A DNA stretch of 64,000 nt from Zeugodacus cucurbitae. Taxonomy: Eukaryota > Arthropoda > Insecta > Diptera > Tephritidae. Made by a program: the position numbers and the translations under genes. The notes beneath the pieces are model-generated. The model was not told the origin of the DNA and searched no databases. It saw only the letters and a list, made by a program, of their open reading frames with translations. Positions within the stretch are counted from its first letter, which is position 1. Each line of letters opens with the position of its first letter. Of the stretch, positions 43,394-54,870 are shown in pieces. The DNA lies in contig NC_071667.1 of assembly GCF_028554725.1 (NCBI RefSeq), positions 37,467,501 to 37,531,500 on the forward strand, written 5' to 3'.

Positions 43394-46305
43394 GTATGTA
43401 TGTGATTGGCGTTCAACCGTTTAGCCGGTTATAGCCAAATCGATGAGAGCGCGCCACTCCTCTCTTTCCTTCGCAGTTCGGCACCAGTTGGAAACCCCAA
43501 GTGTAACCAGGTCGCTCTCCACCTGGTCCCTCCAACGGAGTGGAGCCCTTTCCCTTCCTCGGCTTCCTTCGGCGGGTACTGCATCGAACACTTTCAGAGC
43601 TGGAGTGTTTTCGTCCATTCGGACAACATGACCTAGCCAGCGTAGCCGCTGTCTTTTTATTCGCTGAACTATGTCAATGTCGTCGCATAACTCGTACAGC
43701 TCATCGTTCCATCGTCTGCGGTATTCGCCGTTGCCAATGTTCTGAGGTCCGTAAATCTTGCGCAAAATTTTCCTCTCGAAAACTCCTAGTGACGTCTCAT
43801 CTGATGTTGACATCGTCCAAGCTTCTGCATCATAAAGGAGGACGGGAATGATAAGCGACTTGTAGAGTTTGATTTTGGTTCGTCGAGAGAGGACTTTACT
43901 GTTCCATTGCCTACTCAGTCCAAAGTAACACCTGTTGGCAAGAGTGATTCTGCGCTGGATTTCGAGGCTGACATTCTTGGTGTTGTTGATACTGGTTCCC
44001 AGGTAGACAAAATTATCTACAACTTCGAAGTTATGACTGTCAACAGTGACGTGGGAGCCAAGACTCGAGTGCGCCGACTGTTTGCTTGATGACAGGAGAT
44101 ATTTCGTCTTGTCCTCATTCACCTCCAGACCCATTCGCTTCGCCTCCTTATCCATGCGGGAAAAAGCAGAACAAACGGCGCGGTTGTTGCTTCCGATGAT
44201 ATCAATATCATCGGCGTTCGCCAGGAGCTGTTTACTCTTGTAGAAGATTGTACCTTCTCTATTTAGCTCTGCAGCTCGTATTATTTTTTCCAACATCAAG
44301 TTAAAGAAGTCGCACGATAGTGAGTCACCATGTCTGAAACCTCGTTTGGTATCGAACGGCTCGGATAGGTCCTTCCCAATCATGACGGAGCTTTTGGTGT
44401 TGCTCAACGTCAACTTACACAGCCGTATTAGTTTTGCGGGGATATCAAATTCAGACATCGCGGCATAAAGGCAGCTCCTTTTCGTGCTGTCGAAAGCAGC
44501 TTTAAAATCGACAAAAAGGTGGTGTGTGTCGATCCTTTTTTCACAGGTCTTCTCCAAGATTTGGCGCATGGTGAATATCTGGTTAGTTGTGGATTTTCCA
44601 GGTCTAAAGCCACACTTATAAGGTCAAATCAGTTTGTTGACGGTGGGATTAAGTCTTTCACACAGTACGCTCGATAGAACCTTATAAGCGATGTTAAGGA
44701 GGCTTACACACACTGAGATTCCAATCGTCGGGCATGCTTTCTTCCCACCATATTTTGCAAAGAAGCTGATGCATGCACCTTATCAGTTCTTCGCCGCCGT
44801 ATTTGAATAGCTCGGCCGGTAATCTATCGCCGCTTTGTTGTTCGTCAGGCGTGTAATTGCTATTCGAATTTCTTCTTGGTCGGTAATGGAACATCTATTC
44901 CATCGTCATCGATTGGGGAATCGGGTTCGCCAACTCCTGGTGTTGTACTTTCACTGCCATTAAGCAGGTCGGAGAAGTGTTCCCTCCATAATCCCAGTAT
45001 GCCCTGGACATCGGTTACCAGAATACCACCTTGGTCTCTACATGAGGATGCTCCGGTCTTGAAACCTTCGCGCTTCATTTTTTCATAAAATTTTCGAGCA
45101 TTCCCTCTGTCTGCCAGCTTCTCAAGCTCTTCGTACTCACGCATTTCGGCCTCCTTCTTTTTTTGTCTGCAGATGCGTCTCGCTTCCCTCTTCAGCTCTC
45201 GGTATCTATCCCATCTATCACGTGTTGTGGTCGTTTGCAACGTTGCGGTAGGCAGTCTGTTTTCTCTCTGCTGCGAGACGACATTCCTCAACGTACCAGC
45301 AGTTTTTTTTTGACTTTTCCGAAAGCCAATGTGTGGAGTGAGTTTTAGATGCCGTCCCACAGTTCCCTTATACCGAGATGTTGATGAGTGCTCTCAGAGA
45401 GCAGAAGTGCAAGTCGAATAGAGTATTTCGTGGCTGTCTGTTGTGTTTGCAGCTTTTCGACGTCGAACCTTCCTTTTGTTTGTTGACGGGCGTTTTTTGC
45501 TGCACAGAAGCGGGTGCGTATCTTCGCTGCAACCAGATAATGGTCCGAGTCTACATTTGGTCCTCGGAGCGTACGCACGTCTAAAACACTGGATACATGT
45601 CTTCCGTCACACTTATAAGGTCCGTGGCGGGGGCAGCGCTCATAGGTGCGTTCCAGGCGCTCATAGAAAGCATCTTTGGTTACATCGTCCTTCTCTTCCG
45701 TTGGGGCGTGGGCGCAAATAAGCGATATGTTGAAGAACCTCGATTTTATGCGGATTGTGGGGTGAATGCCAGGGCTCGGCGACGGAGTCCAACACCAAAT
45801 TTGCGCTCCTTTATATGGCCGCTGTAGTAGATGTCACAAGAACCCACCTTCTTCTGTCCTTGTCCCGTCCATCTCACTTCTTGGATGGCGGTGATGTCAG
45901 CCTTTAGTCGTATGAGGACATCAACCAGCTGGGCAGAGGCACCTTCCCAATTAAGGGTCCGGACATTCGAGGTGCATGCCCTTATATCATTATCCTTAAA
46001 ACGTTTGCAGGGGTCGTCATCAAAAGGGGGGTGTCTCATTCGAGGCTTTATTTTTCGATTTTTCATTGGTACTCCGTTTTTATGTGGTGGGTCCCAAGCC
46101 CTACGCACAACCGCAGAAACGGGTTCGCCTTCTCACTTTAGCTCGCCTTCAACCGGATGTTTGTTAGCTACCCAGAGGATACTTGGTCTAAAACCGGAAG
46201 TCGTGAGCTGCTTGAATCAGGTGGAGAAGAATCGTTTCTGGACACTCCCAAGTGAATGACAATCAAAAACTTTCCTCACTTACGTGAACTTCTACACATG
46301 ATCCC
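43394..46305 (-). mobile_element. RTE copy e, nearly full length, decayed
   Basis: The 3' end carries a (CATA)n-type tail (43386-43402 on plus) and the shared stem-loop. RT frame 43421-44569 (382 aa) covers HTHHLFVDFKAAFDSTKRSC, FRHGDSLSCDFFN (usual RQGDS) and LANADDIDIIG, where YADD has become NADD, through RWLGHVVRMDENTPALKVFD to the end. Upstream pieces hold the linker (44860-45360) and endonuclease (45746-46108: RACTSNVRTLNWEGASAQLV, QEVRWTGQG). The 5' UTR reaches about 46305. Several frameshifts and an altered catalytic box make it inactive. Confidence 0.87.
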
Positions 46306-47290
46306 ATCCTCCATTCTGATATATCCGCATGATTTAGGGTCCCTAAATTAGTGGCAAATCTCCAAAACTTAAGTAAGGAAAACTTTCCAAAAAATCAGCA
46401 TGTCACCTCCGACTCTATTTGGCGTCTAAACTGCATTATTCTTCTTCTGACGTTTTAAATGAATATAGCGTTTACTAAATAAGTCCTGGAACTAATAATT
46501 AATAATAATAATTACTAATTTATTTGACCACTACAGACTTTAGGATGCAATTTAAGGCAAATGATAGGCATATCGCTTTTTTGGTTTCAGAAATATTGAC
46601 CACTTTATGCACAACGTAGGTATTTATGTTAACTTTTTTTAATGTCCTGAGCAGTTTAGCATCATTGACTGTTCATGCAATATGCTGATTCGATGCTGCT
46701 GCTGTATTAACAGGACAAATTGTGGGATTTTGTATGACAGTTCCTACTAACCTCCCGCATTCTCTTTGAGTTATCACAGGTTTCCGCCCAGTTATCTTTA
46801 AATTATCCTTGCAATATTTCGTCTCCTTTTTTTAATAACATTACAAACAGTATTCCATCAAATTAGATAAATTTTAACTAACTCCGAAGCCGAAACCCCA
46901 GTCTTAAACTTAGTAACAGTCTCCGATCTATTTATAATCCAATATTCCTTTTTTATTTACCAATTTTTTATATTTTAAGGCTGAGTTAGTTTGTTCTAAA
47001 TGCAATAGAATCCAATCACTACTCTTGCTTACACCAAATCCAAGGATAAAGGCTAAATCGCCTTTTGACGCAAAAAATGTGTGTAAATACTTTTGACTAC
47101 TAAGAGTCATCGGTTCATTTGCCCCTTTCTCTGTTATGTGTCCAGCTACTCCCACTAAACTGGCATCATTCGCTTATGAATAGATCAAGCTTTACAACAA
47201 CATATCATTTTGTTACCCTGCGACAACAACAACAACAATCAAAAGCTTTTTATGTGAACGTTCGATGTGTAAATAATTTGACTACCTCTG
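46306..47290 (-). pseudogene. Tc1/mariner-superfamily remnant
   Basis: Minus-strand pieces: VTKFKTGVSASELVKIY (first helix-turn-helix, about 46860-46910), GRKPVITQRECGRLVGTVIQ and NPTICPVNTAAASNQH (second helix-turn-helix, about 46670-46780). The right end at 47245-47285 reads, on minus, CAGAGGTAGTCAAATTATTT then ACACATCG, a Tc-type terminal sequence. The left end was not located. No DDE part is seen. Confidence 0.55.
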
Positions 47291-47354
47291 TATATTGAAG
47301 CCACTAAGCTGTTAAAATCTATGTAATACTTTTCATAACTTACATAATTTTAAA

Positions 47355-47703
47355 ATTCAAAAAATCTATCGAAAATCCCAACCCAATAAAAAATGTGCAA
47401 TTGCAAGAAGCCACACATAATGCTCTTTTAGACCAAATACATAAATTAACTCAAAATAATACTGAATCGAGGACAATTCACTTTAGGAAGGGGGGAGTTA
47501 ATGACATCCTCCACCCAGCAACTTTACCATAACTATAAACGTAATTGAATCTATACACTTTGTAATTATACAGCCGACACGACATGTTTTATTTATATGT
47601 GCGTTCGCAGATAGAAAAATATATAAAATATATTGCTATTATTACTAAGTTAATAGGTTTGACTTTTGTCGGGTAATATTGTTTTCAATAACATAATTAG
47701 AAT
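47355..47703 (+). pseudogene. T5 3' end: last ORF codons, purine tract and start of 3' LTR
   Basis: The frame ending near 47530 reads LQEATHNALLDQIHKLTQNN, then TIHFRKGGVNDILHPATLP. The purine tract AGGAAGGGGGGAG lies at about 47485-47497. The LTR follows with ACTTTACCATAACTATAAAC and the CAGCCGACACGACATG segment shared with 34044-34098. Together with the primer site at 38678 this suggests that one LTR element once spanned about 32.5-47.7 kb and was enlarged by later insertions. Element class (Gypsy or other) is uncertain. Confidence 0.5.
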
Positions 47704-48258
47704 GATACAAATTTATTCTTCTTCTTCTTCTTGACTGGCGTAGACACCGCTTACGCGGTTATAGCCGAGTCCAAAACAGCGCGCCACCCATCTCTCCTTC
47801 TGGCAGTTTGGCGCCAATTGGTTATTCCAAGCGAAGCCAGGTCCCTCTCCACCTGGTCCTTCCATCGGAGTGGAGGTCTCCCTCTTCCTCTGCTTTCACC
47901 AGCGGGTACTGCATCGAAGCGGAGCACATTCATCCATTCGAACAAAATGTCCTAGCCAGCGTAGCCGCTGTTTTTTTATTCGCTGGACTATGTCTATGTC
48001 ATATGTAGAAGTTCACGCAAGTGAGGAAAGTTTCTGATTGCCATTCACTTGGGAGTGGCCAGGAACGATTCTTTTGCATATGACTCAAGCAGCTCACGAC
48101 TTCCGGTTTTAGACCAAGTATCCCCTGGGTAGCTAACAGACATCCGTTTGGAGGCGAGCTAAAGTGAGAAGGCGAAGCCCGCTTGTGCGGTTGTGCGTAG
48201 GGCTTGGGACCCACCACATAAAAACGAATAACCAGTGAATAAGAAACACAGGCCTCGG

Positions 48259-49161
48259 ATGAGAAACCCCCCTTTTGATGACGACCACGGCAAACGTATA
48301 AAGGACTATGATTTGAGGGCATGCACTTGGAATGTCCGGACTCTTAATTGGGAAGGTGCCTCTGCCCAGCTGGTTGATGTCCTCATACAACTAAAGGCTG
48401 ACATCACCGCCGTCCAAGAAGTGCGATGGACGGGACAAGGACGGAAGAAGGTGGGTCCTTGTGACATCTACTACAGCGGCCATATAAAGGAGCGCAAATT
48501 CGGTGTTGGATTTGTGGTGGGAGAGAGACTACGTCGCCGAGTCCTGGCATTCACCCCGGTGGATGAACGTCTTGCCACAATCCGCATCAAAGCGAGGTTC
48601 TTCAACATATCGCTGATTTGCGCCCACGCCCCAACGGAAGAGAAGGACGATGCGACCAAAGATGCTTTCTATGAGCGCCTAGAACGCATCTATGAGCGCT
48701 GCCCCCGCCACGATGTCAAAATCGTGCTTGGCGATTTTAACGCCAGGGTGGGTAAAGAAGGTGTCTTTGGCACAACAGTCGGAAAATTCAGCCTCCATGA
48801 CGAAACATCGCCAAACGGCCTGAGGCTGATCGACTTCGCTGGGGCCCGAAATATGGTTGTCTGTAGTACCAGATTCCAGCATAAAAAAATTCATCAAGCA
48901 ACGTGGCTGTCCCCTGATCGAAACACGCGCAATCAAATCGATCACGTTGTGATAGACGGAAGACATGTCTCCAGTGTTTTAGACGTGCGTACGCTCCGAG
49001 GACCAAACATTGACTCGGACCATTATCTAGTAGCAGCAAAGATACGCACTCGCCTCTGTGCAGCAAAGAACGCCCGTCAACAAACACAAGGAAGGTTCGA
49101 CGTCGAAAAGCTGCAATCACAACCGACAGCCGAACGATTTTCTACTCGACTTGCGGTATAA
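48259..49161 (+). pseudogene. RTE copy f endonuclease part (APE type)
   Basis: The first ATG in frame is at 48259; other copies suggest translation started further upstream (VRRxWDPPHKN), which is frameshifted here. Endonuclease motifs in order: ACTWNVRTLN, ADITAVQEVRWTGQG (catalytic Glu), HAPTEEKD, LGDFNARVG near 48730 (Asp/Asn), RNQIDHVVIDGR and SDHYLVAAKIRTR (Asp/His). The enzyme nicks target DNA to prime reverse transcription. The frame ends in RLAV plus stop, where about 40 bp are missing compared with copy g (LQLSESTHQHLGKRELWDG there). Confidence 0.88.
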
Positions 49162-51191
49162 GGGAGCTATGGGACGGCATATCAAACTCCTTATGTACAG
49201 CTGCAACCGAAACCATTGGCTTTCGGAAAAGCCAAAAAAACAGCTGGTATGATGAGGATTGTCGTCTCGCAGTGGAGAGAAAACAGACTGCCTACCTCGC
49301 AACGTTGCGATCGACCACAACACGTTCGGGGTGGGATAGATATCGAGAACTGAAGAGGGAAGCGAGACGCATTTGCAGACGTAAAAAGAAAGAGGCCGAA
49401 ATGCGTGAGTATGAAAAGCTTGAAAAGCTGGCCGACATGGGTAATGCTCGAAAATTTTATGAAAAGATGAGGCGATTAACAGAAGGTTTCAAGACCGGAG
49501 CATTATCATGTAGGGACCGAGAAGGTAATCTGGTAACGGATGTCCAGAGCACACTGGGATTATGGAGGGAACACTTCTCCGACCTGCTCAATGGCAGTGA
49601 AAGTACAACACCAGGAGATGGCGAACCCGATTCCCCAATCGATGACGATGGAATAGATGTTCCATTACCCGACCATGAAGAAATTCGAATAGCAATTACC
49701 CGCTTGAAGAACAACAAAGCGGCGGGGGCCGATGGATTACCGGCCGAGCTATTCAAATACGGCGGCGAAGAACTGATAAGGTGCATGCATCAGCTTCTTT
49801 GTAGAATATGGTCGGAAGAAAGCATGCCTGACGATTGGAATCTTAGTGTGCTCTGCCCAATCCATAAGAAGGGAGACCCCACAATCTGCGCCAACTACCG
49901 TGGTATAAGTCTCCTCAATATCGCATATAAGGTTTTGTCGAGCGTATTGTGTGAAAGACTAAAGCCCACCGTCAACGAACTGATTGGACCTTATCAGTGT
50001 GGCTTTAGACCTGGAAAATCTACAATGGACCAGATATTCACCATGCGCCAAATCTTGGAAAAGACCCGAGAGAGAAGAATCGATACCCACCATCTTTTTA
50101 TCGATTTTAAAGCTGCCTTCGATAGCACGAAAAGGAGCTGCCTTTATGCCGCGATGTCTGAATTTGGTATCCCTGCAAAACTAATACGGCTATGTAAGCT
50201 GACGTTGAGCAACACCAAAAGCTCCGTCAGGATCGGGAAGGACCTCTCCGAGCCGTTCGATACCAAACGAGGCTTCAGACAGGGTGACTCACTATCGTGC
50301 GACTTCTTCAATCTATTGCTGGAAAAAATAATACGAGCTGCAGAACTAAATAGAGAGGGTACAATCTTCTACAAGAGTGTACAGCTCCTGGCGTATGCCG
50401 ATGATATTGATATCATCGGAAGCAACAACCGCGCCGTTTGTTCTGCGTTTTCCAGACTAGATAAAGAAGCGAAGCGTATGGGTCTGGTGGTGAATGAGGA
50501 CAAGACGAAATATCTCCTGTCATCAAACAAACAGTCAGCGCACTCGCGTCTTGGCTCCCACGTCACTGTTGACAGTCATAACTTCGAAGTCGTAGATAAT
50601 TTCGTATACCTGGGAACCAGTATCAACAACACCAACAATGTCAGCCTTGAAATCCAACGCAGAATCACTCTTGCCAACAGGTGCTACTTTGGACTGAGTA
50701 GGCAATTGAAAAGTAAAGTCCTCTCTCGACGAACCAAAATCAAACTCTATAAGTCGCTCATTATTCCCGTCCTGATGTATGGCGCTGAAGCGTGGACGAT
50801 GACAACATCCGATGAGACGACTCTTGGGGTTTTCGAGAGAAAGGTTTTGCGCAAGATTTATGGTCCTCTAAACATTGGCAACGGCGAATACCGCAGACGA
50901 TGGAACGATAAGCTGTACGATTTATACGACGACATTGACATAGTTCAGCGAATAAAAAGACAGCGGCTACGCTGGCTAGGTCATGTTGTACGGATGGAAG
51001 AAAACACTCCAGCTCTGAAAGTATTCGATGCAGTACCCGCTGGAGGAAGCCGCGGAAGAGGACGACCTCCACTCCGGTGGAAAGACCAAGTGCAAAGTGA
51101 CCTGGCTTCACTTGGTGTTTCCAGTTGGCGCCAAAAAGCAAAAAGGAGGAATGAGTGGCGCGCTCTGGTGGATTCGGCTATAATCGCTTAA
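49155..51191 (+). CDS. RTE copy f linker and reverse transcriptase
   Basis: Open from about 49155 (RELWDGISNSL) to the stop at 51189-51191; in the intact element it continues from the endonuclease. The basic linker (RYRELKREARRICRRKKKEA) is followed by RT blocks ITRLKNNKAAGADGLPAELF, CANYRGISLLNIAYKVLSSV, YQCGFRPGKSTMDQIFTMRQ, HHLFIDFKAAFDST, FRQGDSLSCDFFNLLLEKII and the catalytic LLAYADDIDIIG near 50390-50420. A thumb and C-terminal region end with RQRLRWLGHVVRMEENTPAL and GRGRPPLRWKDQV. The last residues and the TAA stop form part of the 3' stem-loop. Endonuclease type and this C-terminus point to the RTE clade. As it stands it lacks its endonuclease fusion and a proper start. Confidence 0.88.
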   Translation, partial: GIRELWDGISNSLCTAATETIGFRKSQKNSWYDEDCRLAVERKQTAYLATLRSTTTRSGWDRYRELKREARRICRRKKKEAEMREYEKLEKLADMGNARKFYEKMRRLTEGFKTGALSCRDREGNLVTDVQSTLGLWREHFSDLLNGSESTTPGDGEPDSPIDDDGIDVPLPDHEEIRIAITRLKNNKAAGADGLPAELFKYGGEELIRCMHQLLCRIWSEESMPDDWNLSVLCPIHKKGDPTICANYRGISLLNIAYKVLSSVLCERLKPTVNELIGPYQCGFRPGKSTMDQIFTMRQILEKTRERRIDTHHLFIDFKAAFDSTKRSCLYAAMSEFGIPAKLIRLCKLTLSNTKSSVRIGKDLSEPFDTKRGFRQGDSLSCDFFNLLLEKIIRAAELNREGTIFYKSVQLLAYADDIDIIGSNNRAVCSAFSRLDKEAKRMGLVVNEDKTKYLLSSNKQSAHSRLGSHVTVDSHNFEVVDNFVYLGTSINNTNNVSLEIQRRITLANRCYFGLSRQLKSKVLSRRTKIKLYKSLIIPVLMYGAEAWTMTTSDETTLGVFERKVLRKIYGPLNIGNGEYRRRWNDKLYDLYDDIDIVQRIKRQRLRWLGHVVRMEENTPALKVFDAVPAGGSRGRGRPPLRWKDQVQSDLASLGVSSWRQKAKRRNEWRALVDSAIIA

Positions 51192-51225
51192 AGCGGTTCC
51201 TACGCCAAATATATATATATATATA

Positions 51226-53746
51226 TATGTCTATGTCGTCGAATAACACATACAGCTCATCGTTCCATCGTCTGCGGTATTCGCCGTTGCCAATTCTTAA
51301 GGGACCATAAATCTTCCGCAAAACCTTTCTCTCGAAAACTCCTAGTGCCGTCTCATCGGATGTTGACATCGTCCACGCTTCTGCACCGTAAAGTAGGACG
51401 GGAATGATGAGAGACTTGTAGAGTTTGGTTTTTGTTCGTCGAGAGAGGACTTTACTTTTCAATTGCCTACTTAGTCCATAGTAGCACCTGTTGGCAAGAG
51501 TGATTTTGCGTTGGATTTCCAGGCTGACATTGTTATTGCTGTTAATGCTGGTTCCCAGGTAGACGAAATTATCTACAACTTCAAAGTTATGACTGTCAAC
51601 AGTGACGTGGGAGCCAAGACGCGAATGCGCTGACTGTTTGTTTGACGACAGGAGATATTTCGTCTTGTCCTCGTTCACCACCAGACCCATACGCTTCGCT
51701 TCCTTATCCAGTCTGGAGAAAGCAGAACTAACGGCGCGGGTGTTGTTTCCAATGATATCGATATCATCGGCGTACGCCAATAGCTGTACACTTTTATAGA
51801 AGATTGTACTTTCTCTGTTTAGCTCTGCAGCTCGTATTATTTTCTACAGCATCAGGTTAAAAAAAATCACACGATAGTGAGTCACCTTGTCTGAAACCTC
51901 GTTTGGTATCGAACGGCTCGGAGAGGTCCTTCCCGATCCTGACGGAGCTTTTGGTGTTGCTCAACGTCAGCTTACACAGCCGTATTAGTTTTGCAGGGAT
52001 ACCAAATTCAGACATCGCGGCATAAAGGCAGCTCCTTTTCGTGCTGTCGAAAGCAGCTTTAAAGTCGACAAAGAGATGGTGTGTGTCGATCCTATTTTCA
52101 CGGGTCTTCTCCAAAATTTGGCGCATGGTGAATATCTGGTCCGTTTTTGATTTTCCAGGTCTAAAGCCACACTGATAAGGTCCAATCAGTTTGTTGACGG
52201 TGGGCTTTAGCCTTTCACACAATACGCTCGACAGAACCTTATACGCGATGTTGAGGAGGCTTATCCCACGGTAATTGGCGCAAATTGTGGGGTCTCCCTT
52301 TTTGTGTATTGGGCAGAGTACACTGAGATTCCAATCGTCAGTCATGCTTTCTTCCGACCATATTCTGCAAAGAAGCTGATGCAAGCACCTTATCAGCTCT
52401 TCGCCACCGTATTTTAATAGCTCGGCCGGTAATCCATCGGCACACGCCGCCTTATTGTTCTTCAAGCGGGTAATTGCTATTCGAATTTCTTCACGGTCGG
52501 GCAATGGAACATCTGCTCCATCGTCGTCGATTGGGGAATCGGGTTCGCTATCTCCTGGTGTTGTACTTTCACTGCCATTCAGCAGGCTGGAGAAGTGTTC
52601 CCTCCACAAACTCAGTATACTCTGGTCATCAATAACTAGATCACCTCTGGGGGTCCTACAGGAGTGCGCTCCGGTCTTGAAACCTTCAGTTAGTCGCCGG
52701 ATCTTTTCGTAAAATTTTCGAGCATTACCCCTGTCGGCCAGCTTGTCAAGCTCTTCATACTCACGCATTTCGGCCTCTTTCTTTTTTTGTCTGCAAATGC
52801 GTCTCGCTTCCCTCTTCAGCTCTCGGTATCTTTCCCATCCCGCTCGTGTTGCGGTCGATCGCAACATTGCGAGGTAGGCAGCCTGTTTTCTCTCCACTGC
52901 GAGACGACAATCCTCATCATACCAGCTGTTTTTTTGACTTTTCCGAAAACCAATGGTTTCGGTTGCAGCTGTACGTAAGGAGTTTGATATGCCGTCCCAC
53001 AGCTCCCTTTTACCGAGATGCTGATGAGTGCTCTCAGAGAGCTGGAGTGCAAGTCGAGTAGAAAATCGTTCGGCTGTCGTATGTGATTGCAACTTCTCGA
53101 TGTCGAACCTTTCTTGTGTTTGTTAACGTGTGCGCTTTTCTACACAGAGGCGGGTGCGTATCTTAGCTGCTACAAGATAGTGGTCCGAGTCGATGTTGGG
53201 ACCACGAAGCGTACGGATATCAAAAACACTGGAGACGTGTCGTCCATCTATCACAACATGATCGATCTGGTTGCGAGTGATTCGATCCGGGGACAGCCAA
53301 GTAGCTTGATGGATTTTCTTATGCTGGAATCTAGTACTACAGACGACCATATTTCGGGCCCCGGCGAAGTCGATCAGACCGTTTGGTGATGTTTCGTCAT
53401 GGAGGCTGAATTTTCCGACTGTTGTGCCAAAGACACCTTCTTTACCCACCCTAGCGTTGAAATCGCCAAGCACGATTTTGACATCGTGGCGGGGGCAGCG
53501 CTCATAGGTACGTTCTAGGCGCTCATAGAAGGTATCTTTGATCACTTCGTCCTTCTCTTCCGTCGGGGCGTGGGCGCAAATCAGCGATATGTTGAAGAAC
53601 CTCGCTTTGATGCGGATTGTGGCTAGCCGTTCATCCACCGGAGTGAATGCCAGGACTCGACGACGGAGTCTCTCTCCCACCACGAATCCCACACCGAATT
53701 TGCGCTCCTTTATATGGCCGCTGTAGTAGATGTCACAAGGACCCAC
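51226..53746 (-). pseudogene. RTE copy g coding region: endonuclease, linker, RT
   Basis: Three frames on minus. 53123-53746 is endonuclease (MGPCDIYYSGHIKERKFGVG onwards, LGDFNARVG, NGLIDFAGARN with a short deletion). 51857-53092 is linker and RT up to FRQGDSLSCDFF and includes the LQLSESTHQHLGKRELWDG segment lost from copy f. 51178-51780 begins MAYADDIDIIG and runs into the (AT)n tail of copy f. Frame changes near 51860 and 53100 separate them. The missing C-terminus lies at 47718-48000. Confidence 0.85.
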
Positions 53747-54059
53747 CTTCTACCGTCCTTGTCCCGTCCATCGCATTTCTTGGATTGCGGTGATGTCAGC
53801 CTTTACTCTTGCGAGGACATCAACCAGCTGGGCAGCGGCACCTTCCCAATTAAGGGTCCGGACATTCCAGGTGCATGCCCTTATTTCGTAGTCCTTTGAA
53901 CGTTTGCAGTGGTCGTCAAAAATTCTCATCCGAGGCTGTTTTGTTCTTTTCATTTGGGGGGTGTTTTTATGTGGTGGGTCCCAAACCCTACGCACAACCG
54001 CATAGGCGGGATACAAATTTATTATTAATATTTATTTACAACTCTCTAATAGCACAGCC

Positions 54060-54124
54060 CGTGGCGCGCTGTTTTGGACTCGGCTATAACCGCGTAAGCG
54101 GTGTCTACGCCAGTCAAGAAGAAG
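54060..54124 (+). mobile_element. RTE copy i, 65-bp 3' fragment with 12-bp target duplication
   Basis: Only the last 65 bp of the element with its stem-loop and short GAA tail. AATAGCACAGCC at 54048-54059 and 54125-54136 is a perfect duplication, so this is a genuine, extremely 5'-truncated insertion. Confidence 0.9.
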
Positions 54125-54136
54125 AATAGCACAGCC

Positions 54137-54609
54137 AAATTAATTGATACATTAAGATTATAATTGAGAAACCAGTTGTTGAACTTCGCACTGCCGGCTG
54201 CTAGATAAACGATCAGCTGTTATAAAGTTTCAGCTTTTATAAGATTTTGCTTTTAATAAGAAGTTTCAAGTAAGTTTCATCAGCTGATTGCTATTTGATC
54301 AATAAATACAACCAAATTTACAGCTTGGACAATAACTCTCGCTGTTGCATTGCATTTTCTACTCGATAAAAAATGAATGAAGAAAAATTAGAGGAAGTTG
54401 GTAAGTTTCATGAGCTGATTTCTATTTTTAACAGCGACATCTACCGTAGCTTTATTTATACAGCCAATCGCAAACAAAGAACGTATATATAATTACAAAT
54501 ACGGCCTTTGTCGCAGGGTCGCATTTCATTTTCAAGTCGATTTAAATTTAATTGAAAATTAAGGTCGATTTTTATTTTGTATGGCAAATCGATCTTAATC
54601 AGCGTTTTA
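54137..54609. other. No gene established; exon-like start at 54373
   Basis: ATG at 54373 followed by MNEEKLEEV and a GTAAGT donor-like site looks like a first exon. The segment GTAAGTTTCATCAGCTGATT (54267) recurs as GTAAGTTTCATGAGCTGATT (54401). No downstream exon was recognised. Confidence 0.3.
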
Positions 54610-54870
54610 ATCGAGCAATAATTCACTAACGGAAAACATTAGAAAGACTAAATTATACAGAAATTGCGGAAAAAAACTACACTCAGACTTATATAAATTA
54701 ATAATGGGCGTGGCGTCGCCTACTTATGGGTTAAAAACCAAATCTTAAGAACTACGCGACCAATTTCAATAAAATTGTGTAGACTATATTTTCTTGACAT
54801 CCAGATGACACGGACAGCCGTATAATACAATTTAGAATTCCATCTGACTCGTTCACTTTATAATATATAC
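54610..54870 (+). mobile_element. H repeat copy 11, third-monomer fragment
   Basis: Contains CACTAACGGAAAACATTAGA, ATGGGCGTGGCGTCGCC and CCAATTTCAATAAAATTGTG; both ends are lost. Confidence 0.75.

Larger units (their letters stand above)
48001..51225 (+). mobile_element. RTE copy f, full-length insertion nested in copy g
   Basis: The 12-bp target duplication TATGTCTATGTC lies at 47989-48000 and 51226-51237. It has a 5' UTR of about 250 bp, endonuclease, linker and RT, then the stem-loop and an (AT)n tail (51209-51225). It is the least damaged RTE copy here: one deletion with frame change near 49155 and a disturbed start region are the main faults. Confidence 0.92.
47718..54009 (-). mobile_element. 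RTE copy g, older host copy, interrupted by copy f
   Basis: Two pieces, 47718-48000 (3' end with (GAA)n tail and stem-loop) and 51226-54009 (everything upstream), are one minus-strand copy. The break in both pieces lies at the same TATGTCTATGTC. GATACAAATTTATT flanks the whole at 47704-47717 and 54010-54023, a perfect 14-bp target duplication. The 5' UTR is truncated relative to copy f. Confidence 0.9.

Noticed and set aside
51178..51780. 200-aa frame ending in a Tyr-Ile stretch as a real RT C-terminus
   Set aside because: The ending is the (AT)n tail of copy f read in antisense; the true end of copy g is at 47718-48000.
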